64,000 nucleotides of DNA from NCBI GenBank assembly GCA_002389045.1, contig DGNS01000005.1, forward strand, positions 44,288 to 108,287, written 5' to 3'. Positions 6,958 through 16,654 of this stretch are shown in pieces (positions within the stretch are counted from its first letter, which is position 1; every line of letters begins with the position of its first letter). Position numbers and translations under genes: made by a program. This stretch comes from Thiotrichaceae bacterium UBA4486. GTDB lineage: Bacteria > Pseudomonadota > Gammaproteobacteria > Eutrophobiales > Eutrophobiaceae. The notes below the pieces were generated by a model. It ran no database searches and was not told the origin of the DNA. It saw nothing but the letters and a program-made list of their open reading frames with translations.

Positions 6958-9900
6958 TTATCGAAGTTGACGCCACGATTGTCTGCCCACAGTTATGGCA
7001 CCCGTGGCTTCAAGTGTCGTGGTAATCTCACCACTGATGCCGGAAGTCAGCTTGTATTCCTGGCTGGCGTCATCGGCCGTAATGACTGCCGGTGAGGCCA
7101 GGGTAGCCGGAATGTAGATACCGGAGCCCGGCACCTGCGTTCCACCGTATGTTACAAAATCATCGGCATCAATGACACCATCATTGTTGAAATCAAAGAC
7201 CGAGTTTTCCAGCCGGGCGCCGGAAACGGCATCAATTTCCATAATGGTGGCATCGCCGCCTTCTTCGCAGGCCCCGGAAGGAATAAACGTGGTAAAGATC
7301 ACCCGGCCGAATCGCGCCAGCGGGTTGGCGATGACCCGTTCGGCCTCGGAACCGTTGATGGGTGATATCAAATCCAGATACCAGCCTTTCTTGGTGGAAT
7401 AGTTGACCGTGTTATCGGATACGATTCTGGCGCGGTTGACCACCTCGTTATCATCATCAAGCACATCCACCTCGTCCAGTATCTCCTGCTCAACCAGATC
7501 GGTGCGGCCGGTGCCAATGGGTGTCGGGTTGCCGGTACTCTGGTTCGGGTCATGAATCCCGTAGAAAGTCTGTGTCTGCGGGTCATTCGGAATGGTGTTG
7601 TCGCCATTTTCGAGGTACTTGCCGGTGCCGAACAGGACCATGAAGCCGCCGTCCGGATGGTTCACAGCGACAGGACGGGTAGTGATAGGCTGGACAGTGT
7701 CATCAGCTGTCGTGTTGGTCGTGCCGTTGTCGTCCGTGGCTGTATACAGGGGCTCCGGCGTATTGCCCTGTTTGAAGGTGCTGCCCCAGTTGCTGGCATT
7801 GCCGGTCATGTCGAACTTCCAGATGTTGCCCTGGAGATCTCCGGCATAAATGATATCCACGATTCGATCATTATTGGAATCCAGCAGGAAGGGCTGGGCC
7901 AGGCCGTTGGGTGAGGCGCCGCTGCCGACTTCCGTATCGATGATTTTGATGACTGAGCCGTCCGTTGCGTTGAGAATGAATAACCGGGCGGTCTGGCTGG
8001 CGCTGTTGTAGCCATTGCCGAATATCACACCCCAGTCGCCATTGTTCAGTTTGGCGATGACCGGTGAATGCAATACATGGCCCAGCTCCGCACTGTCGTT
8101 ACTGTCAAATTCCCACATGACATCCGAGGCAGTGAAATTTTCAGGATCGGAGATATCCAGCGCAAACAGTCCGCGGCCACCATAACCCAGGTGTGCGACC
8201 AGCATGGTGGTCCAGGCACCGTTGATAAAGGCATCGGAAGAATGCGGCGTACCGTCCACGAAGAATCTGTGGCTGTAGTTAATGTCGGCAAGTTCCGGCA
8301 GGTCACCGTGTATCATGCTGGGTACATAGGCAAATATTTCCTTGCCCGCGGTTGAAGGCACGGTATCCGTGGAATCGATAAAGGCATGCAGCATACCGTC
8401 ATTGGCGCCGGCAATTACGATACTGAAGCGTTCGCCATTAGCACCTGTAAAGGTTGCTCCCTTGGAAGCAACATAGGCCGGATAGGTGCTGGATTCCGTC
8501 GCATCCGGCAAAAAGTCATAACCGAAATCCTGGTTGCTGATGGAAATCGGTGAAGCATTGACGATGTCTCCCAATACTACGCTGCGATCGCGGAAGAAGC
8601 CGCCGTTTTGTTGCTCGTTGGATTGATCACCACGGATATAGTTAATCAACGTGCCGCTACCAACTGCAGTGACGAGATCCGCATCGGTATCATCGAAAGA
8701 GATGGCCGTGTCCACGCCGGTTTTTTGCACCGTGGTGAAGATATTCCGGTCGCCGGGGGCGGGCAGGGCATCGGTTGCGGCCCAGGCTTCCGAGTCAATA
8801 GTGGCATCGGGATTGAGAGTAAAGGCTCTTAATTCACCACTCCAGTCAGTGGTATTGAACGTGGCCTGGTAGAGCCTGGAATTGGTGCGCAGTACCGTTG
8901 AGTTGATGGCGACTGAAGAGGCCGAGGCGCCAATCAGCTCGGTTATACGGGTGAAGGCATTTTCAAGTTGTTGCTTGAGTTTGCCGGCGTTGGTGACCAG
9001 GAAATAACTGTCCGGTATGCCATCGCCATCCTCGTCCCACTCCGAAGCAAGGTCGGGAATATCGTTGTCATTTTGGTCCACAAAACTGCCCCACTTGGCG
9101 GCGTACCAGAGCGGATCCTTGAGGAGTGTGGCGCCACCGGCCGAACCGGGGGTGAAGGTTCTGGATGTGGACAAGGGCAGGGCGCCGGCTACATTAGGGG
9201 TATCGAGAAAATAATCCCGATCGCTACCGGCGCCGGTATCGGTATCGCGAACCTCCAGGTAAGTGCCATCGGCCGTCGTGCCGGAAATGATATAACCCAT
9301 GTGCTGGATTACGCTACCGGCGGCGTATACGGAATTCATCTGTACGGAAAGCGTGTCGTCAGAAGTGTCACCCACCAGCGCATTATCATTCACTGTAATG
9401 ATGTACTCGGAGATGGCATCCATGTCATGGTCGGCGCCCTGCTCGGCATCCTCGTAGTTAATGCGGAATTTATAATAGGGCAGTCCACCATTAAATGAGG
9501 CGTCCTGATTGTTGGCATTGGTGTTTTTAATATCCTCGATGTAGAAATCCACAATGGTGTTGGTGGGCTGGAAACTGCCCTGTGCCGTACTGATCCCGGC
9601 GCCACCGACTGACTTGGCAAACGGCACCAGTGTCACTGTGGAACCGGAGACCGGAATTTCAAACTGCGGCAGCGGTGAGGCGATGGCCACGGCCAGGGTA
9701 TTGATGTTCTGACTTTCGGCAGCGGCGCTGACGTCCGTGGTCAGTCCATGGTAGGCAATGGCCGCCGAGTAATAGCCGCCCTGTTTTGTCGGCTCTTCCG
9801 GAGCGAGACCGCGAATGTTGCCCAGGGAGGTCACGGTTTTGGGTGTCGGTGCACCGTCAAAAGTGCTGCCGACCTGGCCGATGAAGTGACTGCCGGCGAC

Positions 9901-11940
9901 TTCCGGTTCATTGGGGGAAATCGTGTTATCGAGTATGGCTTCAACGTCCAGACCACTGATATCACCTGAGAAACTGCCGAAGTTTGAATTAACTCCGGGT
10001 ATCTTGTCGGTGTCATAGGATGGGTTGATGTCGGAAATCACCAGTTGCATGGGCTTGGCGCATTCGTTGGCGCCGGTGTTGGGGTCGTAGGGATCGTCCC
10101 ACGCGGCCAGGGGCAGACCCAGTGTGGCATCGTCGTTGCTGGAAGCGGAAATATTGAAATCCGATGTCGGCGTACCCTTGCCGGCAAAATAGCGCAGGCC
10201 TTCATACATCATCTCGCCAATGGGGTTGCCCCACCAGCGGCACTCGCCCTCGTTGAATGGCCGGGTGAAAATAAACCCGCAGTTGGAACCGTGCGTATAA
10301 CTGGTGTTGAAGCCCAGTTCCCTGAACCGGTCGACGGTTTTGACGATGCCCACAGTGCTGGTGAACGTTCCATCGTTGGCGTCGATTTCATCGGTGAACG
10401 ATCCCATGGCTTTTCTGAGTACGCCGCCGGAAAGATTCTTCGCATAGGAGCCGGTCAGCAGACCGAACTTCATTTTATCGGTTTCACCGAAATCATGCAG
10501 AATACCGGTGGGTTTGAAATTGCCGTTAGGGTACTGCTTGCAATTGCTTTCCAGTAATCCCGGGACACATACCTGCACGCGCACGAACAGATCGGTAAGG
10601 GTCGTCGGTCCACCGGCTGCGCCACTGGCGGGGATCCAGAACAATTGATAGCCGGAGCCGCCACTGTCCTCGGTGTGCCGGTAGCGGATGTTATAGCTGC
10701 CGGCAAACAGGAACGTATCCAAAGTATTGGCCGTGTTGGGACTGCCGTCAAAGCCATGGGGGCCGTAGAAGGATGTCACGATCTCGCCGGCGTCATCGAA
10801 GTCGCCGTCCGAGTTGATGTCTATGGCAAAATCGATGGCGTCATCGCCATCGACGGCAAACTTGTAGGTGCCGTCGGTGCTGACATTCAGTGTGCCGGTA
10901 ATGATGGTGAAATATTCATTCACCTGGCCGAACCCGTAAATATCCGGTGTTGCATCTGACAGGCTGGGGAAATCGATGATGGACGGTGTGTCGGAACCCA
11001 GCGGTGAATTCGGTGGTATACCGGCGGGATTAATAGCCTCGTCCTGGGTCGTATCCATCTCACCTTTATCGTCCGGTGTTTTGTCGGAACAAATGCCGCC
11101 GCCACAATCATAGGCTTCGCGAAACAGTCCGGAAAGCCCGTCGGTCCCGCTGGCGGGGACAATGGAATAAGCACTGCCGCCACCGCTGGGTACACAGTTG
11201 GTCTTGGTCGGGTTGCCGCACTGGGAATCAGCAACGGGCCGTTCGATGGAGAGCCATTCCCAGACCCGGAAATCGGTGTTGGTGAGGATGCGCAGCCGGG
11301 GTTCGCCGGCGCCGGTATTTCTCAGTGTCGTGTTGGCCAACAGGTGCCGTTTGCCGGTGCCTGGCAGAGGCAGGGGCGAGTAGTCCTGGATGTCGTAACC
11401 TTCAGCAACGATGCCGTTGTATTCCTTGCCCCAGCTGTGGGCGTCCTGTGGCACATGGGTGCGTTCCAGGGTGGTATCGGAAGCGGTGTCCGTGGAACGG
11501 TAACCGCCATAAAGTACGCCGCGAATGGCGTCCATGCGCGCCGTGGTCACGTAGTTGAGAAAGTCACCACTCCATTCAAGGCCGCCGGCACAGGTTTTGT
11601 CCGCAGTGGTGGAAGTGGGTTCGAAGCGGCCGTCTGTAGAATCGTATTCGTAGCATTTGAAGGAATCAAAATAGCCGAAATAATCGATATTGGCCGGGTC
11701 ATAGCCGACGTCAAATTGACCGTCATCATTCAGATCGGAGGCATCGTTGTAGGCTTCGTAAAACAGCTTGTGATCGCGGCCCATGGTGATCAGCACCAGT
11801 GGCGGCTCGGTGACCGAGGAGACGAACAGGGGCGTGTCCGGCAGGCTCAGGGTTGCCATGGCGGAGTGTGAGCCCAGGAAAAGTCCCAGAACGGTAGAAA
11901 CCATGCGGTATTTAAGTGATGCAAACCTTTCAGGCTTCAT
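6958..11940 (-). CDS. pilY1: Type IV pilus tip adhesin PilY1
   Basis: A 1660-residue exported protein. A signal peptide ends near residue 29. The C-terminal third is the PilY1/Neisseria PilC beta-propeller, with typical GDIVNASP and GANDGMLHAF strands. An acidic DFNNDGVIDADD loop near residue 1583 looks like an EF-hand-type calcium site. At about 340-440 there is a PA14-like insertion with GTYKFAVDGDDAIDF and GSYNIRYRHTED, a fold linked to carbohydrate binding. PilY1 proteins sit at the pilus tip and control pilus extension, adhesion and surface sensing. It is encoded between pilX and pilE. Confidence 0.93.
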   Translation of the reverse strand: MKPERFASLKYRMVSTVLGLFLGSHSAMATLSLPDTPLFVSSVTEPPLVLITMGRDHKLFYEAYNDASDLNDDGQFDVGYDPANIDYFGYFDSFKCYEYDSTDGRFEPTSTTADKTCAGGLEWSGDFLNYVTTARMDAIRGVLYGGYRSTDTASDTTLERTHVPQDAHSWGKEYNGIVAEGYDIQDYSPLPLPGTGKRHLLANTTLRNTGAGEPRLRILTNTDFRVWEWLSIERPVADSQCGNPTKTNCVPSGGGSAYSIVPASGTDGLSGLFREAYDCGGGICSDKTPDDKGEMDTTQDEAINPAGIPPNSPLGSDTPSIIDFPSLSDATPDIYGFGQVNEYFTIITGTLNVSTDGTYKFAVDGDDAIDFAIDINSDGDFDDAGEIVTSFYGPHGFDGSPNTANTLDTFLFAGSYNIRYRHTEDSGGSGYQLFWIPASGAAGGPTTLTDLFVRVQVCVPGLLESNCKQYPNGNFKPTGILHDFGETDKMKFGLLTGSYAKNLSGGVLRKAMGSFTDEIDANDGTFTSTVGIVKTVDRFRELGFNTSYTHGSNCGFIFTRPFNEGECRWWGNPIGEMMYEGLRYFAGKGTPTSDFNISASSNDDATLGLPLAAWDDPYDPNTGANECAKPMQLVISDINPSYDTDKIPGVNSNFGSFSGDISGLDVEAILDNTISPNEPEVAGSHFIGQVGSTFDGAPTPKTVTSLGNIRGLAPEEPTKQGGYYSAAIAYHGLTTDVSAAAESQNINTLAVAIASPLPQFEIPVSGSTVTLVPFAKSVGGAGISTAQGSFQPTNTIVDFYIEDIKNTNANNQDASFNGGLPYYKFRINYEDAEQGADHDMDAISEYIITVNDNALVGDTSDDTLSVQMNSVYAAGSVIQHMGYIISGTTADGTYLEVRDTDTGAGSDRDYFLDTPNVAGALPLSTSRTFTPGSAGGATLLKDPLWYAAKWGSFVDQNDNDIPDLASEWDEDGDGIPDSYFLVTNAGKLKQQLENAFTRITELIGASASSVAINSTVLRTNSRLYQATFNTTDWSGELRAFTLNPDATIDSEAWAATDALPAPGDRNIFTTVQKTGVDTAISFDDTDADLVTAVGSGTLINYIRGDQSNEQQNGGFFRDRSVVLGDIVNASPISISNQDFGYDFLPDATESSTYPAYVASKGATFTGANGERFSIVIAGANDGMLHAFIDSTDTVPSTAGKEIFAYVPSMIHGDLPELADINYSHRFFVDGTPHSSDAFINGAWTTMLVAHLGYGGRGLFALDISDPENFTASDVMWEFDSNDSAELGHVLHSPVIAKLNNGDWGVIFGNGYNSASQTARLFILNATDGSVIKIIDTEVGSGASPNGLAQPFLLDSNNDRIVDIIYAGDLQGNIWKFDMTGNASNWGSTFKQGNTPEPLYTATDDNGTTNTTADDTVQPITTRPVAVNHPDGGFMVLFGTGKYLENGDNTIPNDPQTQTFYGIHDPNQSTGNPTPIGTGRTDLVEQEILDEVDVLDDDNEVVNRARIVSDNTVNYSTKKGWYLDLISPINGSEAERVIANPLARFGRVIFTTFIPSGACEEGGDATIMEIDAVSGARLENSVFDFNNDGVIDADDFVTYGGTQVPGSGIYIPATLASPAVITADDASQEYKLTSGISGEITTTLEATGAITVGRQSWRQLR

Positions 11941-11994
11941 GCGAATGCCTCCAATAACTGTTTAATTCGTTACAATTCAGTTGATCGTCAACAA

Positions 11995-12531
11995 CTACAG
12001 TTGTTTATACGTGGACTGGATGATTGATATGCCGTTGGTATTGATACCCCAGCCCCGTGCGGTAATTCTGTATACGGGCAACATGCAGCCGGCGGGTAAC
12101 GGAACCTCCAGTATGCAGTCATTGTCACGGGGTGCGTTACTGTAGGATTCAATAATGTATTGTGGGTCCTGCACGACCAGGCTGTCACTGGTAGCGACAT
12201 CCTGCCAGGCTGCATTGGCATCTTCCCAGAGCGGATAGTTGGCATCGAGCGCATTGGAGCGTGAGTACAGTCCGGTGGTTGTGCCTGTAGGATTCGTGGC
12301 GTCGGTAAAAACGGTATCGGCAGGCAGGTTGGCGGCAATCGCCTCACCGGCACGCAGCGCAGTCTCTGCGGCATGAAACGAAATGTGCTTGTTGCGTACA
12401 TTGCCGGCCATTTTTTCTTCCATTGTGGATGTGGTAATGGCGCTGACTCCAAGCAGGGTCATGACCACCAGCAGCATAAGGCAGGTGATCAGGGCGGCCC
12501 CGGTATTTTTTCCAAAAGGTTTCGGTTGCAT
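11995..12531 (-). CDS. pilX: Minor pilin PilX
   Basis: A 178-residue minor pilin. The N-terminus GAALITCLMLLVVMTLLGVSAITTSTMEEKMAGN is the PilX-type helix and conserved MEEKMAGN segment. Position between pilW and pilY1 is the usual one. It should take part in the priming complex that initiates type IV pilus assembly with PilV, PilW, FimT and PilY1. Confidence 0.9.
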   Translation of the reverse strand: MQPKPFGKNTGAALITCLMLLVVMTLLGVSAITTSTMEEKMAGNVRNKHISFHAAETALRAGEAIAANLPADTVFTDATNPTGTTTGLYSRSNALDANYPLWEDANAAWQDVATSDSLVVQDPQYIIESYSNAPRDNDCILEVPLPAGCMLPVYRITARGWGINTNGISIIQSTYKQL

Positions 12532-12543
12532 CGTAATTCTCGC

Positions 12544-13605
12544 TTAAGGCAGACGATTTCTGAGGGTGATGGTCGCTGTATAGACCATGCGCAGGCGGTT
12601 GTCGGCGCCGGCACCGGTGTTGGTCACGGCGCCATTGAAGGTGATGGCCCGGGGTTCCGCGGTGACGCCGTCCTCGCTGCGCAGCAGAAGGTTGACACGC
12701 ACACTGCGGACATTGGTCCAGTTATTCCCGGCATCGACAGTGTCTGCTGTGACATAGGTATCCGCATATTCATCGGGTGCGGCAGTATCGACACCATAGA
12801 GAATTTGCATATCCTCCACGCCTGAACCCAGTTCCAGAAACTGGTAATCGGCGACGGTGGTCGTACCGTCGGTATTGGGCACCCAGTTGGCCATCCACAT
12901 GGCAGGTTCGTTGGCATCGATGGCGCTTGGAGCTATGTAAAAGGCATAGGAACGGAAAGCAAAAATAGAAGAGTCCGGGCCATAGGTCTTGCTCAGGTTA
13001 ACCGTAGTATTTACATTGTTGCCATGTGCAGTCGTCTGCTTGTTACCCCCGGTAACGTCGTTTTTCGGATTATTGGAAATCTGGTAGATGTCGGCGCCCA
13101 CGCAATCTGTGATCAGTACGGGCTGTGACTGGTAAAAGCCGCAATTGTTGGGGAAAGAGACCTGGACGTTGGCATTGTCCGGTTCGAAATTGCCGGTAAC
13201 CTGGGCGCCACAATCATCACCACGCTGGATATTGACTACATCGGTGCCGTCCCGGACATTACTGAGATAAGCGAGAATGGTCGGGGTCCAGGCATTGGTG
13301 CCTGTTGCTTCAAAGCCCTGCACGGCGCGTTCATTGCTGCCGTCATAGGGTGGAGGGTCGTTGGCAATGATGTTCGGCGTGATATTGCCGCGGCTGGAAC
13401 AGCCGTTGAACCCGGCCATCCTGATCTCACGGGCCATGGTGTCAACGATGTAACGGCCCGTTTCCTGCAGGCGCGATAAAGCGGTTTCCACCCGGTAGGT
13501 ATTCTTGTTACTGATGAATAACTGTATCGCGCCGAATGTCACCAGCAAACCAATCAGCAGCGCTATCATGATCTCGATAAGGGAAATACCGGATTGCCTG
13601 TTCAT
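12544..13605 (-). CDS. pilW: Minor pilin PilW
   Basis: A minor pilin of about 353 residues. The prepilin site is SG before ISLIEIMIALLIGLLVTFGAIQLF. The body is beta-rich with several cysteines near CGAQVTG and NNCGF. I place the start at the ATG giving MNRQSGISLIE; longer starts up to 13656 are possible and would touch the pilV stop. The gene is 12 bases upstream of pilX within one operon. Confidence 0.88.
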   Translation of the reverse strand: MNRQSGISLIEIMIALLIGLLVTFGAIQLFISNKNTYRVETALSRLQETGRYIVDTMAREIRMAGFNGCSSRGNITPNIIANDPPPYDGSNERAVQGFEATGTNAWTPTILAYLSNVRDGTDVVNIQRGDDCGAQVTGNFEPDNANVQVSFPNNCGFYQSQPVLITDCVGADIYQISNNPKNDVTGGNKQTTAHGNNVNTTVNLSKTYGPDSSIFAFRSYAFYIAPSAIDANEPAMWMANWVPNTDGTTTVADYQFLELGSGVEDMQILYGVDTAAPDEYADTYVTADTVDAGNNWTNVRSVRVNLLLRSEDGVTAEPRAITFNGAVTNTGAGADNRLRMVYTATITLRNRLP

Positions 13606-13655
13606 GGTCCAGGTTTTGTTATTGTGCATATACATGGCTAAGAAGCATCTTGTCA

Positions 13656-14123
13656 TCAGATTTGGGAGGAGAAGGAAAACTGCGCAGTTGCGGCACCACT
13701 GGAGGCCGTGCCGCCGAGCCGCGATTCATCCCATTGAACCACTACCGTGCAAACACCGGTTGTTGAGGTGCAGTCGACCGAACCGTCGCCACCGGGCAGC
13801 AGTACAGCAACGAAATCTGTTATCCATTCATTCAAATCCGTATCAGCCAGGTTGGTGGCTGAAGCGGCTGGTGGTGATGCATTCATGGCCAGATCATACT
13901 CACCGGAAAGAGCCTGGTTTCTGTTCGCCTTGATCCTGTCGATGATGTCGTAGGCAAGATAAATCGCCTGGGTTCTTGTGTAAGCGCTGTGGTTGGCTTT
14001 CAGCGATACGGCTTGCAGCGCAGCCAGGCCAAGAAGTCCGATGGAAAGCACGAGCAGTGCGATGAGCACCTCGAGCAGGGAGAAACCGTGTTGTGTTTTG
14101 AATTTGACTGGCAACATGATCAT
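13656..14123 (-). CDS. pilV: Minor pilin PilV
   Basis: A 155-residue minor pilin. The leader is followed by HGFSLLEVLIALLVLSIGLLGLAALQA, matching PilV, including the Glu5 of the mature protein. The C-terminus contains a short cysteine pair (DCTSTTGVC). Its ATG directly follows the fimT stop codon, so the two are translationally linked. Confidence 0.9.
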   Translation of the reverse strand: MIMLPVKFKTQHGFSLLEVLIALLVLSIGLLGLAALQAVSLKANHSAYTRTQAIYLAYDIIDRIKANRNQALSGEYDLAMNASPPAASATNLADTDLNEWITDFVAVLLPGGDGSVDCTSTTGVCTVVVQWDESRLGGTASSGAATAQFSFSSQI

Positions 14124-14648
14124 CTAGCAGCTTTTGTTATTGGATAATGAAACCATGCCGGACATTGTGATATTGATGATTCTCTGGAAATCACCATCAC
14201 AATCACTGGCGCGCAGTGTCAACGTATTTACATTGTCTACATCACCGGCCGGATAATAGGTAATGGTGTCTTCAACACTCGTCAATGTGGCAGACTGAAT
14301 GCCGTCAAAATTGCGGATGATGACGTCTTCAGTATCATCGAAATCATTATCATCGTTGCCATCGATGCGCACCTGGAATCCATTGGTCCAGTCCGTTCCT
14401 GAAACGACCGGCTCCACACGGATATTGACGCCGCGGTTGACGGCTTCACTGCGGGCATATTGAAAGGCGCCGACGACAAGATTGGATTGTGAGGAAATAC
14501 GATTGGTCTTGGTGACATATTCAAAAGATGGCAGGCCGACCGCGACGAGTACAGCGAGCACCGCAAGGGCTGTCATCATTTCCAGCAGGGAAAAGCCACG
14601 TTGATTAAGCATGCCTGATTGTATAGCAGGTGAATTTTCAATTTTCAT
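14124..14648 (-). CDS. fimT: FimT/GspH-type pseudopilin
   Basis: A 174-residue pseudopilin, first gene of the minor-pilin operon. The prepilin motif is RGFSLLEMMTALAVLAVLVAVGLPSF, and the following NRISSQSNLVVGAFQYARSEAVNRG is typical of the GspH/FimT family. Two cysteines near the C-terminus probably form a disulfide. In other bacteria FimT assists DNA binding and pilus priming. Confidence 0.88.
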   Translation of the reverse strand: MKIENSPAIQSGMLNQRGFSLLEMMTALAVLAVLVAVGLPSFEYVTKTNRISSQSNLVVGAFQYARSEAVNRGVNIRVEPVVSGTDWTNGFQVRIDGNDDNDFDDTEDVIIRNFDGIQSATLTSVEDTITYYPAGDVDNVNTLTLRASDCDGDFQRIINITMSGMVSLSNNKSC

Positions 14649-14746
14649 GGGAATTCCGATAAGTGGTTGTCTGAACAGGATGAATGGTCGTATAAAAAAT
14701 ATAATTTGAATTTCGTCACAATTCGCAACAGAAGAACCCCGGCTGT

Positions 14747-16531
14747 TTACGGAAGCGAGAACACCAGGATTTCATCCCCGGTTTTGTAATCGAACAATTT
14801 ATTACCACCGGAGGCGATGGCAATATACTGTTTGCCGTCAATACTGTAGGTCACCGGGGGTGCATTGACGCCGTATTCACTCCGGTACTGCCAGAGTAAT
14901 TCACCGGAACGGGCATCGAGGGCATTGAAGTTGCCGTTGCCTTCACCGCTAAACACCAGCCCGCCGGCTGTAGCCAGGGCGCCGCCGACCATGGGATCGT
15001 CCACCCGGAATTGCCACAGGATCTCGCCTGTAGTCACGGAAACGGCACTGAAAATACCCCAATCGGGTTCATCGGATGGCCGAAAAAAGGTGTAACTTTC
15101 CCAGGGCTTGCCGGGTTCAGGTGTCAGTTCACGCGTATAAAACAGGGAAGGCTGGTAAATCCCCGAAATATAGACCGCGTTGACTTGCGGGTGGTAAGCG
15201 ACCGGAGACCATGATGAGGCCCCCAGTGTTCCCGGGACTATGCGTACACCGTCGGCAGTCGGGCGCGTAAACAGGTTTTTCTGTTGAATAAAGGATTCGC
15301 TGCGTTTCAGTAATTCACCGGTTTTGCGGTTATGGATATAAAACCAGCCCAGTTTACTGGCCTGCCCCACGGCCTTGATGGTTTTATTGTTTTTGTCATG
15401 ATACTCGAAGAGTACCGGCGGGCTGGCCACATCGTAGCCCCAGCGGTCATGGGGCACCTGTTGGTGATGCCAGCGCAGTTTTCCGGTTTCGATATCGAGC
15501 GCCACCAGGCTGACCGTGTACAGATTATCACCGGGACGGGTGCTGTCATCCATTTGTGGGGAGGGATTGCCGGTGCCCAGGTAGATCAGCCCGAGATCCG
15601 GGTCGATTGCAGGCGTGGTCCAGATGGAGCCACCGCCATAACGCCACGTATCACGGTATTTTTCATAAATCCTCTTTTCGTGTTCGATATCGCGATCCAG
15701 CGAGTCTCCGGCGGCCGTGGTTTCACTGAAATGCCCCTCCCAACCGCTTTCCGGGACACTGTACCAGCGCCAGATTTCTTCACCGGAATCGGCATCGTAG
15801 GCAATGAGAAATCCCCTCAGACCGTGCCCGCCTCCGGAAAGTCCACCCACGGACAGTACCGGCTTGCCATCTTCTTCCAGTTCCAGATGTAATCCGTAAC
15901 CGGCCCCGGTGATGCCGACGAAGACCTTGCCGTCATAGACCTGGGGAGCGAGATTGGCGGTATAGCCGGTCTGGCCGGTTTGCGTGGCACCTGAGAGTTC
16001 ACGGACACCCAGCAAGGGTTCCAGCACTTCACCCTGTTCAGCCTCGTTATCGGTGATTTTCCGGTCCCAGAGCACTTCACCGGTGTATTGGTCCAGCGCG
16101 ATAAGCCTGGAATCAATCGTTACCGTATAGACTTTACCGTCGGCAACAGCCGGGCCGCGGTTGGCCGGTCCACAGCAGTAATCCGTGGAGTTCAGTTCAT
16201 GGTTGTATCGCCAGATTTGACGGCCCGTGAGGGCATCGAGGGCAATCACATCATTGAACGGCGTGGTGATGAACATGGTGCCTGCAACAATAATGGGAGA
16301 GGTCTGGAATGTGGCCTTACGGCCGGTTTTGAATTTCCAGGCCAGGGTCAGTTGATCGACATTATCACGGTTAATGTGCGCAAGAGGACTGTAGCGTTGA
16401 TTGCTGTAATCGCGACCGTACAATGGCCATTCCTGGTCTGTTGAAGCCGGCGGGGTCTCCGCGTCACATGCGGTGAGTAGTAGAAACGGGAGTAATGTAC
16501 ATAAGTATCTGGCCGTTGCTGACAGCAGCAT
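14747..16531 (-). CDS. PQQ dehydrogenase-like lipoprotein with altered active site
   Basis: A 594-residue eight-blade quinoprotein propeller with the vicinal disulfide CC at 119-120 and tryptophan-docking repeats such as ALDALTGRQIW. An N-terminal lipobox LLTAC places lipid on Cys22, so it is membrane anchored in the periplasm. Compared with methanol dehydrogenases the metal-binding Glu (SGAELG) is replaced by Gly235 (SGGGHG), and the catalytic Asp (HDEWD) by Gly365 (HDRWGYD). The metal Asn322 remains. It is therefore unlikely to use the standard chemistry; it may be inactive, a sensor, or use another base. It faces away from the BASS gene. Confidence 0.8.
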   Translation of the reverse strand: MLLSATARYLCTLLPFLLLTACDAETPPASTDQEWPLYGRDYSNQRYSPLAHINRDNVDQLTLAWKFKTGRKATFQTSPIIVAGTMFITTPFNDVIALDALTGRQIWRYNHELNSTDYCCGPANRGPAVADGKVYTVTIDSRLIALDQYTGEVLWDRKITDNEAEQGEVLEPLLGVRELSGATQTGQTGYTANLAPQVYDGKVFVGITGAGYGLHLELEEDGKPVLSVGGLSGGGHGLRGFLIAYDADSGEEIWRWYSVPESGWEGHFSETTAAGDSLDRDIEHEKRIYEKYRDTWRYGGGSIWTTPAIDPDLGLIYLGTGNPSPQMDDSTRPGDNLYTVSLVALDIETGKLRWHHQQVPHDRWGYDVASPPVLFEYHDKNNKTIKAVGQASKLGWFYIHNRKTGELLKRSESFIQQKNLFTRPTADGVRIVPGTLGASSWSPVAYHPQVNAVYISGIYQPSLFYTRELTPEPGKPWESYTFFRPSDEPDWGIFSAVSVTTGEILWQFRVDDPMVGGALATAGGLVFSGEGNGNFNALDARSGELLWQYRSEYGVNAPPVTYSIDGKQYIAIASGGNKLFDYKTGDEILVFSLP

Positions 16532-16654
16532 ATCTTGAGTATCTCCCGTGTTATCCTTTTATATTAACGCGTATATTTCTTTTGCCCGACTATAGCAGTC
16601 ATGCGATAGTCATGAAATATCATTCATGTATTTTTGATCTTGCCTGAATATCCA

